Assembly: GCA_938008535.1 (NCBI GenBank)
Contig: CALLKF010000085.1
Coordinates: 1 to 24,617, forward strand
DNA length: 24,617 nucleotides
From: an uncultured Saprospirales bacterium
GTDB lineage: Bacteria > Bacteroidota > Bacteroidia > Chitinophagales > JADIYW01
Direction of reading: 5' to 3'
Position numbers and translations under genes: made by a program. The notes below the pieces were generated by a model. The model was not told the DNA's origin. It did not search any database and was given only the letters and a program-made list of their open reading frames with translations. Shown here one piece after another: positions 8,700-15,548 of the stretch (its first letter is position 1; every line of letters begins with the position of its first letter).

Positions 8700-9305
8700 T
8701 TATTTGTTTTTACTGGCTTCTTTAGAATATTTGTATTGATAGAATTTTTGCATTAACCACGCTTCAATTTTATTGATAGGTCTTGAACCACCTAAATACT
8801 TTGCTTCTATAAATGCTTTCGATGTTTTTTCTAATAATTGTGCTGCAACGAATGCATCTTCCAATGTCGTTCCGATGCAAATACTTTGCGTGTTTGGTAG
8901 GATAGAAGCGAAGCGATTATTCAATGAATAAAGTATATCTTTTTCATTTTTTGCCACTCGAATAGTAACACCAAGTAACTGCGACTGGTCATCTAATATT
9001 GGTGGAATTTCTTCTTTTACTTGTGATGCGTACTCTTGTTTGGTTATTAGTATAACATTAATATTTTTTCGTTTAGAAAAAAGTTGACCAAAAATAGTAT
9101 CGGTATTATTCAAAAGTTGAATGTCATTTTCCTGAATTCCGGAAAGTGCTTTGCTTGGGTCTGTCAATAAATACTGATTGTTTGGCTGACGAATAGCAAT
9201 TTGTAAAAACTCAACCTTGCCCCAAGTTTTATAGCCAGCACTTTGAGTATGGAAATAATCTGCAGCAGTTAAAATTAATTGTTTATCAGTATTGGAAATG
9301 CTCAT
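8700..9305 (-). CDS. Degenerate class II aldolase-like protein, probably catalytically inactive
   Basis: This 201-residue protein aligns with the product of the gene just upstream (9302-9883): T-W-G-K-V matches T-W-G-N-V, N-I-N-V-I-L matches H-I-N-A-V-I, and C-I-G-T-T-L-E-D-A-F-V matches C-I-G-K-N-L-E-D-V-F-V. All four key positions are changed: the catalytic Glu becomes T68, and the three zinc-binding His become I87, K89 and T139. The fold is probably kept, while metal binding and catalysis should be lost. Its ATG overlaps the stop of the active aldolase gene by 4 bp (ATGA type), so translation is probably coupled. It is intact, without stops or frameshifts, so it is not an ordinary pseudogene. 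It may be a regulatory or structural partner of the active enzyme (inference). It is last in the operon. Confidence 0.8.
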   Translation of the reverse strand: MSISNTDKQLILTAADYFHTQSAGYKTWGKVEFLQIAIRQPNNQYLLTDPSKALSGIQENDIQLLNNTDTIFGQLFSKRKNINVILITKQEYASQVKEEIPPILDDQSQLLGVTIRVAKNEKDILYSLNNRFASILPNTQSICIGTTLEDAFVAAQLLEKTSKAFIEAKYLGGSRPINKIEAWLMQKFYQYKYSKEASKNK

Positions 9306-9883
9306 GCAGACTTTTGTTTTTCAGATTGAATAAATAATTCGCAGGCATTTTCTAAAGTTCGTGCAACGACAAAAACATCTTCTAAGTTTTTTCCAATACA
9401 AACCACACCATGATTAGACATCAGAGCAGCATTTGATTGCTCAATTGCTTTTGCTGTTTCTACAGTTATTTTTTTTGTATTTGGTAACGCATAAGGCGCA
9501 GCCTTAATAATTTTTGCGTTTAATATTTTTTGATGGTCTTCATTCAATACTATAACATCACGACGAGCCGCAGCAACAATAGAAGCAAATAATTGATGTG
9601 TATGTATAACTGCGTTTATATGCGGTCGCGTTTTATACACTTCACAATGCAACTTCAATTCTGATGATGGTTTTAGGTTGCCTTCATATTTTAAAGTATA
9701 AATATCAACCAATACCATTTCATTTGGTGTTAGTTCATCATACTTTCTACCGCTTGGTGTAATCACCATTTGCTTATCGTTTATTTTAATGCTTACGTTG
9801 CCCCAAGTTCGAGCCACTAAACCCTCTTTTAAAAGCAGTTTACCTGCTTCACATACTCTTTCTTTTGCTTTTTGAATATCCAT
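9302..9883 (-). CDS. Class II aldolase/adducin-family sugar-phosphate aldolase
   Basis: This 193-residue cytosolic protein belongs to the FucA/AraD/RhaD superfamily, whose members cleave or epimerise ketose phosphates with a bound metal. Family landmarks fall where FucA has them: G-N-V-S at 28-31, T-P-S-G at 42-45, S-S-E at 73-75 with catalytic Glu75, H-T-H at 94-96 and S-N-H-G at 156-159 with His158 as third metal ligand. The active site therefore looks complete. It lies 3 bp downstream of the FGGY kinase, fitting a route of sugar phosphorylation then cleavage to dihydroxyacetone phosphate and an aldehyde. The exact sugar (fuculose, ribulose, another) cannot be read from sequence, so no symbol is given. 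Confidence 0.9.
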   Translation of the reverse strand: MDIQKAKERVCEAGKLLLKEGLVARTWGNVSIKINDKQMVITPSGRKYDELTPNEMVLVDIYTLKYEGNLKPSSELKLHCEVYKTRPHINAVIHTHQLFASIVAAARRDVIVLNEDHQKILNAKIIKAAPYALPNTKKITVETAKAIEQSNAALMSNHGVVCIGKNLEDVFVVARTLENACELFIQSEKQKSA

Positions 9884-9886
9884 TAT

Positions 9887-11416
9887 TTATAATTCAAATC
9901 TTGTTTTATTAATAGTTTGATAGGTTTTATTGAGCTGATGAAATACGCTTTGATATGTTGCAAAAAGTTCATTATATATTTTGTTGTGATTTGGATTTGG
10001 TATAAACGTATCTACATTTAGTATCAATTTATTAATTTCTGAAAAATCTTTTAGTGCTCCAGCGCCTACCATGGCACACATAGCAGCACCGAAAGCACCA
10101 GCATTTACTGGTTGTGAAGTGGTAATGATTTTTCGATTGGTAACATCAGCTATCAATTGCATCCAGGATTTATTTTTGCTGCCACCACCAGTTATTTTCA
10201 ACGTATCAAACTTAAATCCGTAATCTTTTTCCAGATTGTTGATGGTCCAACGTAAGTTATACGCAATACCTTCAAAGTTGGCACGCGCAATGTGCGCACG
10301 CGTATGTTGGTGTGTTAGATTAAACAAAGTAGAACGAGTTGTTGTTGTGCTCACCGGACAACGTTCACCTAAAAACCAAGGTGTCATAATTAAGTAATCA
10401 GCACCAGGATTTGTTGCGTTAATTTCTGCTTCTATTAATGAGAATAAATCTTGTTCGGATAAATTATTTTTCTCTGTCGAGTAGTATGTATCAATTAACC
10501 ATTGCGTGTTAATACCAGCAGATTCAGTTATACCAACTACAATATTTTTTGTTGGATCAGCACTTTGCAAACATACTGCAGCGTTTTTAAATTTCAAATT
10601 TTTAGAAGTCGTTACACCAACCCATGCAGAAGTGCCTACATAAATATGCGCCTCGCCTTCACCGATTGCTGTGGTGCCAACTGCTGCACTTTGTGTATCA
10701 TCGCAACCGCCGTAAACGCTAGTGTTTACTGATAAACCCATTTGTTCTGCTGCTTCTGCTGTAAGATTGCCAATCAAATCTATTGAACGTACTAAATCTG
10801 GTAATTTATTTAAATCAATTTTACACAACTTAAAAAATAAACGTTCCCAATCTTTCTTCTTCACATCAAAAGCATAGGAGCATGCGCCTGACCATTCTGC
10901 TACCATTCTTCCAGTGCATTTATATTTCAGATAACCATTGACATCTAAAATTTTATGTGTGTTGTTGTATATTTCAGGATGTTTATCTTTCAACCAAATT
11001 ATTTTAGGAATCACATCTTTACCAGTTAATTCAATACCAGCAATTAATTTAAAGATTCTTTTTCCACCAAAATAGTTCATCGCTTTTACGGCCTGCTCTT
11101 CGGCTCTTCCGTCTACCCAGGAAATATTTCTATTTAATACACTGCCATTTTTATCAACAGGAATTACACCCATTGCTTGTGTAGAAAAGGCGATACCTTT
11201 AATGTCTTCTGTTGAAATTGTGGTTGATTGAATAATCTTGTTTGTTGCTTTGCAAATCGCATTCCAGTAATCTAATGGTTCTTGTTCTACCCAACCTGGA
11301 TTTGGAGTAAATAATGGATATTCTTCTATTGCTGTCGCCAATACATTACCGTTAGTATCTATTAGAATAGATTTTACACTACTGGTGCCAACATCATAAG
11401 CTAAAAAATAATCCAT
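9887..11416 (-). CDS. FGGY-family carbohydrate kinase (xylulokinase-like)
   Basis: This 509-residue kinase has the usual FGGY length and two-domain layout. The N-terminal phosphate-binding motif is D-V-G-T-S-S at 8-13. A central G-G-C-D-D-T-Q-S-A-A-V-G carries the Asp expected to act as general base, and G-G-G-S-K-N-K-S-W-M-Q near the C-terminal domain is the nucleotide-binding signature. FGGY kinases phosphorylate sugars or polyols such as xylulose, fuculose, rhamnulose or glycerol with ATP. General likeness is to xylulokinases, but the family is functionally mixed. The gene sits 3 bp downstream of the sulfatase and 3 bp upstream of the aldolase, which supports the kinase-then-aldolase order common in deoxysugar and pentose breakdown. 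No sugar isomerase is present in the operon. Confidence 0.92.
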   Translation of the reverse strand: MDYFLAYDVGTSSVKSILIDTNGNVLATAIEEYPLFTPNPGWVEQEPLDYWNAICKATNKIIQSTTISTEDIKGIAFSTQAMGVIPVDKNGSVLNRNISWVDGRAEEQAVKAMNYFGGKRIFKLIAGIELTGKDVIPKIIWLKDKHPEIYNNTHKILDVNGYLKYKCTGRMVAEWSGACSYAFDVKKKDWERLFFKLCKIDLNKLPDLVRSIDLIGNLTAEAAEQMGLSVNTSVYGGCDDTQSAAVGTTAIGEGEAHIYVGTSAWVGVTTSKNLKFKNAAVCLQSADPTKNIVVGITESAGINTQWLIDTYYSTEKNNLSEQDLFSLIEAEINATNPGADYLIMTPWFLGERCPVSTTTTRSTLFNLTHQHTRAHIARANFEGIAYNLRWTINNLEKDYGFKFDTLKITGGGSKNKSWMQLIADVTNRKIITTSQPVNAGAFGAAMCAMVGAGALKDFSEINKLILNVDTFIPNPNHNKIYNELFATYQSVFHQLNKTYQTINKTRFEL

Positions 11417-11419
11417 ATA

Positions 11420-13312
11420 TTATTTATTTCTTTTTAAAATAATTTCTCTCATTGCTAATTTAAGTTGTTGAGCTAAATCATTATATTCTTTCGGTTTGTA
11501 ATAGAGTAAATTATCCATTTCATATGGGTCTTCGGTTAAATTATATAATTCAGATTCTATTTCTTCTGCTTTTAATTTTAAAGAAATTGTACCAGCATCG
11601 CCGTCAGTGATTTTCTTAATTAATTCAGGGTCTTTCATTCTATACTTATTACTAAAATCTAATATTTTTTTGCTGGTATTTTTTTGCCATTCAATATACT
11701 TATAGATATTTTCCTTTTGAATGCCATTTTCTATTGTGGTTACTTTCATTCTTATTGCGTTATATGAAGGATGGTCTAAAATATATAAAGGCAAAAATTT
11801 CATGATAAGTTTTGGCTTTTCTACAAGTCCATCCTTCGTCATTCCAGGTCCAATATATTCCATTATAAATCGATCTCTAAAATTCGTAATACTAACATTA
11901 TATAACAATGGAACTAAAGAAATTCCTTCAATATTTTCAGGGATTTTAACTCCTGCAATATCTAGAATAGTTGGCATCAAATCTAAGTTAGTTACCCATT
12001 CTTCAGTTTTTCCTGGCAGTTTTAAATGTAAAGAATCTCCACCAGTAATAATCATAGGTACACGAATAGCTTCTTCATAAGGATTGCCTTTATGCATCAT
12101 TGCATGCGACCCTAACATATAGCCATTATCAGAAGTAAAAATCAACAATGTATTATTCCATTCATCATTTTCTTTTAGTGTTTTTATTAAGTTACGAACC
12201 ATATCATTTAAAGCATACAAAGAACCTAAACGACTATACCAATCTGCTTGAAGAAAACTATGAATAGATTTTGGTACTTTCCCTTTGAAAGTAAGATTAT
12301 AAAAGAATGCACCTTTACTCATTTGGTGAATTCTCTTTTTCCAGGTATTCCTAAGAAATGAAGATTTATCTAATGGCATTTTCTTTTCTGCAGGTGTTGC
12401 TAATTTTCCAAAGTCATTATTATAATTAGGTCTTTTGGGAACAGGCACATTAACCCAACGTTCTTGTACCATTTTTTCATACCTAGGCGCTGCTTGTAAA
12501 GGGAAATGTGGTGCTGTTGGTGTTAAATAAATAAAGAATGGTTGATCATCATTTTTTTCTGCATCTTTAATAAATGAGATTGCTTTTTTTGACAACACAT
12601 CTGTTGTATAATCGTCAGATGTTGAACCATAATGCTTTTCAGCTACATTTTCAGCTTTCCATAATGTATCATTTATAGCTCTGCCATTATTCCATGACAA
12701 CATGTTATAATCATATCCTTTATAAAAGAAAAAAGTTGTAAAAACATCTGCGTCAGTCCATCCATAAAGTGGCTGAGCATTTTTATCATCACCATAACCA
12801 TTTAAGTATTTACCAATCATGGTGGTTCGGTATCCTGGTTTAAATAAATGTGCTGGCAAAGTATAAGGTTCATTGTGTTTAAAGGCATTCCAGCCACCGT
12901 TCACTGATGCATTTCTATAAACACCATTCGTATGTGCATACGTTCCTGTTAAAGTAGCAGAACGACTTGGACAACATATAGACATTGGAGTAAAAGAATT
13001 TGTAAAATCTATTCCGATAGATTTTAATGAATCAACTATTGGTAAAACTTCTGGAAAATATTGTGGTGTATAAATGGCATCTAAATCATCTGACATTACA
13101 ATTATAACATTTGGCTTTTTTTTAGTTTTTTGATCTTGTTTATTTTCTATTGTATTATTTGAGTTCGTATTAACAATTTGGCTTGTTTCAGCGTTTTCAA
13201 ATGGTTTAAAATTATCAGAAATAGCAGAGTATTCTGTTTTATGAATTTTTGTAGAATGGCAAGAAGTCATTAAAATTGCTATTGCTAACAATAGTATTAT
13301 TTTATTTCTCAT
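11420..13312 (-). CDS. Exported lipoprotein sulfatase (N-acetylglucosamine-6-sulfatase-like)
   Basis: This 630-residue protein starts with a lipoprotein signal peptide (basic start, hydrophobic core, lipobox M-T-S-C with Cys18), so it should be exported and lipid-anchored, placing it at the cell surface or periplasm. After a low-complexity Asn/Lys linker, the sulfatase domain begins at K-P-N-V-I-I-V-M-S-D-D (metal-binding D75, D76). The signature S-I-C-C-P-S-R-S-A-T-L-T-G is at 111-123. Cys113 is the expected formylglycine site in C-x-P-S-R, so a maturase encoded elsewhere is needed. The C-C-P-S-R-S core and the later G-Y-R-T-T-M-I-G-K-Y-L-N-G-Y resemble N-acetylglucosamine-6-sulfatases. The second half has the conserved T-S-D-N-G. 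It is the one exported protein in an otherwise cytosolic operon and probably desulfates a glycan before uptake (inference). Confidence 0.92.
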   Translation of the reverse strand: MRNKIILLLAIAILMTSCHSTKIHKTEYSAISDNFKPFENAETSQIVNTNSNNTIENKQDQKTKKKPNVIIVMSDDLDAIYTPQYFPEVLPIVDSLKSIGIDFTNSFTPMSICCPSRSATLTGTYAHTNGVYRNASVNGGWNAFKHNEPYTLPAHLFKPGYRTTMIGKYLNGYGDDKNAQPLYGWTDADVFTTFFFYKGYDYNMLSWNNGRAINDTLWKAENVAEKHYGSTSDDYTTDVLSKKAISFIKDAEKNDDQPFFIYLTPTAPHFPLQAAPRYEKMVQERWVNVPVPKRPNYNNDFGKLATPAEKKMPLDKSSFLRNTWKKRIHQMSKGAFFYNLTFKGKVPKSIHSFLQADWYSRLGSLYALNDMVRNLIKTLKENDEWNNTLLIFTSDNGYMLGSHAMMHKGNPYEEAIRVPMIITGGDSLHLKLPGKTEEWVTNLDLMPTILDIAGVKIPENIEGISLVPLLYNVSITNFRDRFIMEYIGPGMTKDGLVEKPKLIMKFLPLYILDHPSYNAIRMKVTTIENGIQKENIYKYIEWQKNTSKKILDFSNKYRMKDPELIKKITDGDAGTISLKLKAEEIESELYNLTEDPYEMDNLLYYKPKEYNDLAQQLKLAMREIILKRNK

Positions 13313-13316
13313 CTTA

Positions 13317-14768
13317 TTATTTTCTTACATTTTTAAACACATTCTCAAATCTGTTTAAAGCATCATCAATCACTTCATCAGTGTCAGCCATGCTGCAATA
13401 TAAACGACTTCCTGCTAAGGTAACAATTCCTTCTGCCATGTAGGCAGCTCCATATTCTTCCATTAATTTTTTTCGTTCGTTAATTTCTGCCAGAACCGAT
13501 TTAATTTTTAGCAGTTTTATTTTTACATACAAAGTTCCTGCAGCTTCTAAATGGCAAATAGAACCTTGATTAAAGGCAACAAACGGTAAACCATACTTAT
13601 CTATTAATTGATTTAATCCATGTGTAATTCTGTCTCCAGCTTTTCCAGCTTTTTCGCAAGCATTGGTTCTTTCTATTTCTAATAAAGTATGATAACCTGC
13701 ACAGCAACTCAATGGATTGGCAGCCATGGTTCCACCAACTTTCACTTTTTTGCCACCTTGTAAACCTGCAGCCAAGCCATCCATATATTCAGCTTTGCCA
13801 CCAATGCCTCCAGCAGAAGGATAACCACCAGCCACCACTTTACCAAAGATAGTCAAATCAGGTTGTACACCAAAATAACCTTGTGCGCCACTCATGCCAA
13901 CACGGAATGCAGTTACTACTTCATCAAAAATTAATAACGCACCATATTGATCGCATAATGCTCTTGCTTGTTGCGCGAATTCTTTATAAACCGGATAAGT
14001 GCCGCTTTCCGGTCCAAGTGGTTCTAAGATAACCGCTGCAGTGCCGCCGCGTAAACGATTCCATTTCAAGGTGCTTTCTAACGCATCAATGTCGTTTGGT
14101 GGAACCGCTTGTGTGTGCCAATGCATCATAAAAGGAATACCTTTGGCATCAAAAAATTTCGTTCCAGGAATTCGTAAATCATAAATCATTTGGTCGCTCC
14201 AGCCATGATATGCACCACCAATTTTGATAATCTTTGATTTGCCGGTTTTGATGCGAGCCAAACGCAAAGCACCCATTACAGCTTCCGTTCCAGAACCTAA
14301 CATTCTGAAGCGTTCCACAGATGGAATATTTTTGCAAATCAATTCTGCTAATTTAAATTCATATTCATGTAGCAAGCCAGTTGATGGGCCACACTCATTA
14401 ATTAATTCAATTGCTTTTTCTTTGACAGACGGATAGTTGCTGCCTAAAACTGTTGGACCACCAGCTTGTAAAAAGTCGATGTATTTGTTGCCATCTGCAT
14501 CATATAAATATGCACCTTCGGCTTTTGTAAATGCTAATGGAAATGGATAATTAAAAGCCAAATTATGCTGCACACCACCTGGAATATATTGCTGCGCGTT
14601 TTCGTAAATAGCTCTCGATTTGGTGCATTTGGTTTTGTAATAATCCAAATAGTTTTCCATTGCTTTGGGTTCGATGTGTTGCAATGGCAAAGAAACCAAA
14701 TGATCTAATTTTTTATAGATTGGTTTTATATCGTGGTAGTTGCTGATGGAAAATCCGGTTTGGCACAT
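13317..14768 (-). CDS. Class III PLP-dependent aminotransferase, HemL-like but probably not HemL
   Basis: The 483-residue protein carries the class III fold type I signatures: I-P-G-G-V at 62-66, G-S-G-T-E-A at 158-163, Y-H-G at 187-189, F-D-E-V at 281-284 with the PLP-ring Asp282, and T-I-F-G-K at 306-310 with the PLP lysine K310. It is closest in style to glutamate-1-semialdehyde aminomutases. It lacks the F-G-A-P-T segment typical of true HemL (G-P-S-T-G-L-L-H-E-Y-E stands there) and has about 35 extra N-terminal residues. An ATG at 14660 would remove that extension; I keep 14768 because the extension reads like protein. It is first in a five-gene operon for sulfated-sugar use, so it probably handles an amino sugar or derived amino compound rather than making heme precursor. 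Substrate unknown. Confidence 0.88.
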   Translation of the reverse strand: MCQTGFSISNYHDIKPIYKKLDHLVSLPLQHIEPKAMENYLDYYKTKCTKSRAIYENAQQYIPGGVQHNLAFNYPFPLAFTKAEGAYLYDADGNKYIDFLQAGGPTVLGSNYPSVKEKAIELINECGPSTGLLHEYEFKLAELICKNIPSVERFRMLGSGTEAVMGALRLARIKTGKSKIIKIGGAYHGWSDQMIYDLRIPGTKFFDAKGIPFMMHWHTQAVPPNDIDALESTLKWNRLRGGTAAVILEPLGPESGTYPVYKEFAQQARALCDQYGALLIFDEVVTAFRVGMSGAQGYFGVQPDLTIFGKVVAGGYPSAGGIGGKAEYMDGLAAGLQGGKKVKVGGTMAANPLSCCAGYHTLLEIERTNACEKAGKAGDRITHGLNQLIDKYGLPFVAFNQGSICHLEAAGTLYVKIKLLKIKSVLAEINERKKLMEEYGAAYMAEGIVTLAGSRLYCSMADTDEVIDDALNRFENVFKNVRK

Positions 14769-14804
14769 CTTTTTATTTTATTTATCTTTATAAAAACTAA
14801 GATA

Positions 14805-14830
14805 CAAAGTTGCTCTTTTAATGAACACAA
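14805..14830 (-). promoter_or_regulatory. Candidate promoter of the sugar operon
   Basis: On the minus strand there is TTG (14830-14828), 15 nt, then CAACTTTG (14812-14805), one mismatch from TAnnTTTG and with a short spacer. The box would give a start point near 14800. The neighbouring FNR-type dyad is then centred about 41 bp upstream, the usual place for a class II activator. A promoter that departs from consensus and needs an activator fits this arrangement, but the call is weak. Confidence 0.35.
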
Positions 14831-14832
14831 TT

Positions 14833-14850
14833 TTTTGATAATAATCAAAA
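14833..14850. promoter_or_regulatory. FNR-type operator dyad between regulator and operon
   Basis: A perfect inverted repeat, TTTTGAT-AATA-ATCAAAA, contains TTGAT-N4-ATCAA (14835-14848), the consensus bound by FNR-type members of the Crp/Fnr family. It lies in the 90-bp gap between a divergently transcribed Crp/Fnr regulator (start 14859) and the aminotransferase operon (start 14768). The regulator carries the E-x-x-S-R recognition helix known to read this half-site. Confidence 0.7.
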
Positions 14851-14858
14851 TAAATAAA

Positions 14859-15437
14859 TTGCAGAAAACAACCCAAATTTCATTCCTTTCATTTTTACAG
14901 CAGTTTGGTGAATTGCCAACTGATTTAATGGATTCTATAGAACAAGTTGTACGAAAAATGGAGTTTCCTAAAAAGCATATTTTAATAAAGAAAGGAAACG
15001 TTTGTAATTATTTATATTTTATGGAGAAAGGGTTGGCGCGTAATTTTTTTGAAGAAGACGATAAAGAGCTGACAAACGATATCGTTTTAGAAGGAGAGTT
15101 GTTGGTTTCGTTTTCGAGTTTTATTTCCAGAACGGCTTCTTTAGAAACCATTGAATTATTAGAAGATTGTGTATTGTATGCGATACATTACGATGATTTA
15201 CAAACCTTATACAATACCTTTCCAATTATGGAACGTATTGGACGAATGATAGCAGAGCATCATTATAATTCGTTGGCGATGAAAAGTTATAGATTGAAAT
15301 TTAGCAATTCAACAGAACGATACGAATATTTATTTACGCATAAATTAGAAATTGTAAAACGCGCACCACTCGGCGTCATCGCTTCTTATTTAGGAATGAC
15401 GATAGAGAATTTAAGCAGGATAAGAGGAAAAGGATAA
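14859..15437 (+). CDS. Crp/Fnr-family transcriptional regulator
   Basis: The frame is open back to a GTG at 14733, but that would overlap the aminotransferase gene and run through the intergenic dyad. The TTG at 14859 gives 192 residues, the usual length, and begins M-Q-K-T-T-Q-I-S-F-L. There is no suitable ATG before residue 24. Residues about 25-115 form a cyclic-nucleotide-binding-like beta-roll (H-I-L-I-K-K-G-N near its start, then F-M-E-K-G-L-A-R). A C-terminal winged helix ends I-A-S-Y-L-G-M-T-I-E-N-L-S-R-I-R. The E-N-L-S-R (E-x-x-S-R) matches the FNR-type recognition helix. The cysteine pattern of an FNR iron-sulfur cluster is absent, so it is not an FNR oxygen sensor; the signal is unknown. 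It is divergent from the sugar operon and probably controls both itself and the operon. Confidence 0.85.
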   Translation: MQKTTQISFLSFLQQFGELPTDLMDSIEQVVRKMEFPKKHILIKKGNVCNYLYFMEKGLARNFFEEDDKELTNDIVLEGELLVSFSSFISRTASLETIELLEDCVLYAIHYDDLQTLYNTFPIMERIGRMIAEHHYNSLAMKSYRLKFSNSTERYEYLFTHKLEIVKRAPLGVIASYLGMTIENLSRIRGKG

Positions 15438-15498
15438 ATTGTCTGAACTTAATACAAAATTCGTTTTAAAAACAGATAAATAGAATACACAATCAATA

Positions 15499-15528
15499 TT
15501 GGTAGCACGAAAAAATCTATTATCTTTG
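15499..15528 (+). promoter_or_regulatory. Bacteroidota-type promoter of the LRR/repeat adhesin
   Basis: TTG at 15499-15501, a 19-nt spacer and TATCTTTG at 15521-15528 match the TTG/TAnnTTTG consensus exactly. The box ends 20 bp before the TTG start codon at 15549, which leaves a short leader and supports that unusual start. Confidence 0.75.
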
Positions 15529-15548
15529 TAATATATAAATTGAATTAA

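Noticed and set aside
13317..14768. Genuine HemL (glutamate-1-semialdehyde aminomutase) of heme synthesis
   Set aside because: The core motifs fit class III, but the F-G-A-P-T segment is missing and the gene sits first in a sugar operon with no heme genes.
14733..14858. GTG start at 14733 for the Crp/Fnr regulator
   Set aside because: It would overlap the divergent aminotransferase gene and place the FNR-type dyad inside the coding sequence; the TTG at 14859 gives the normal family length.
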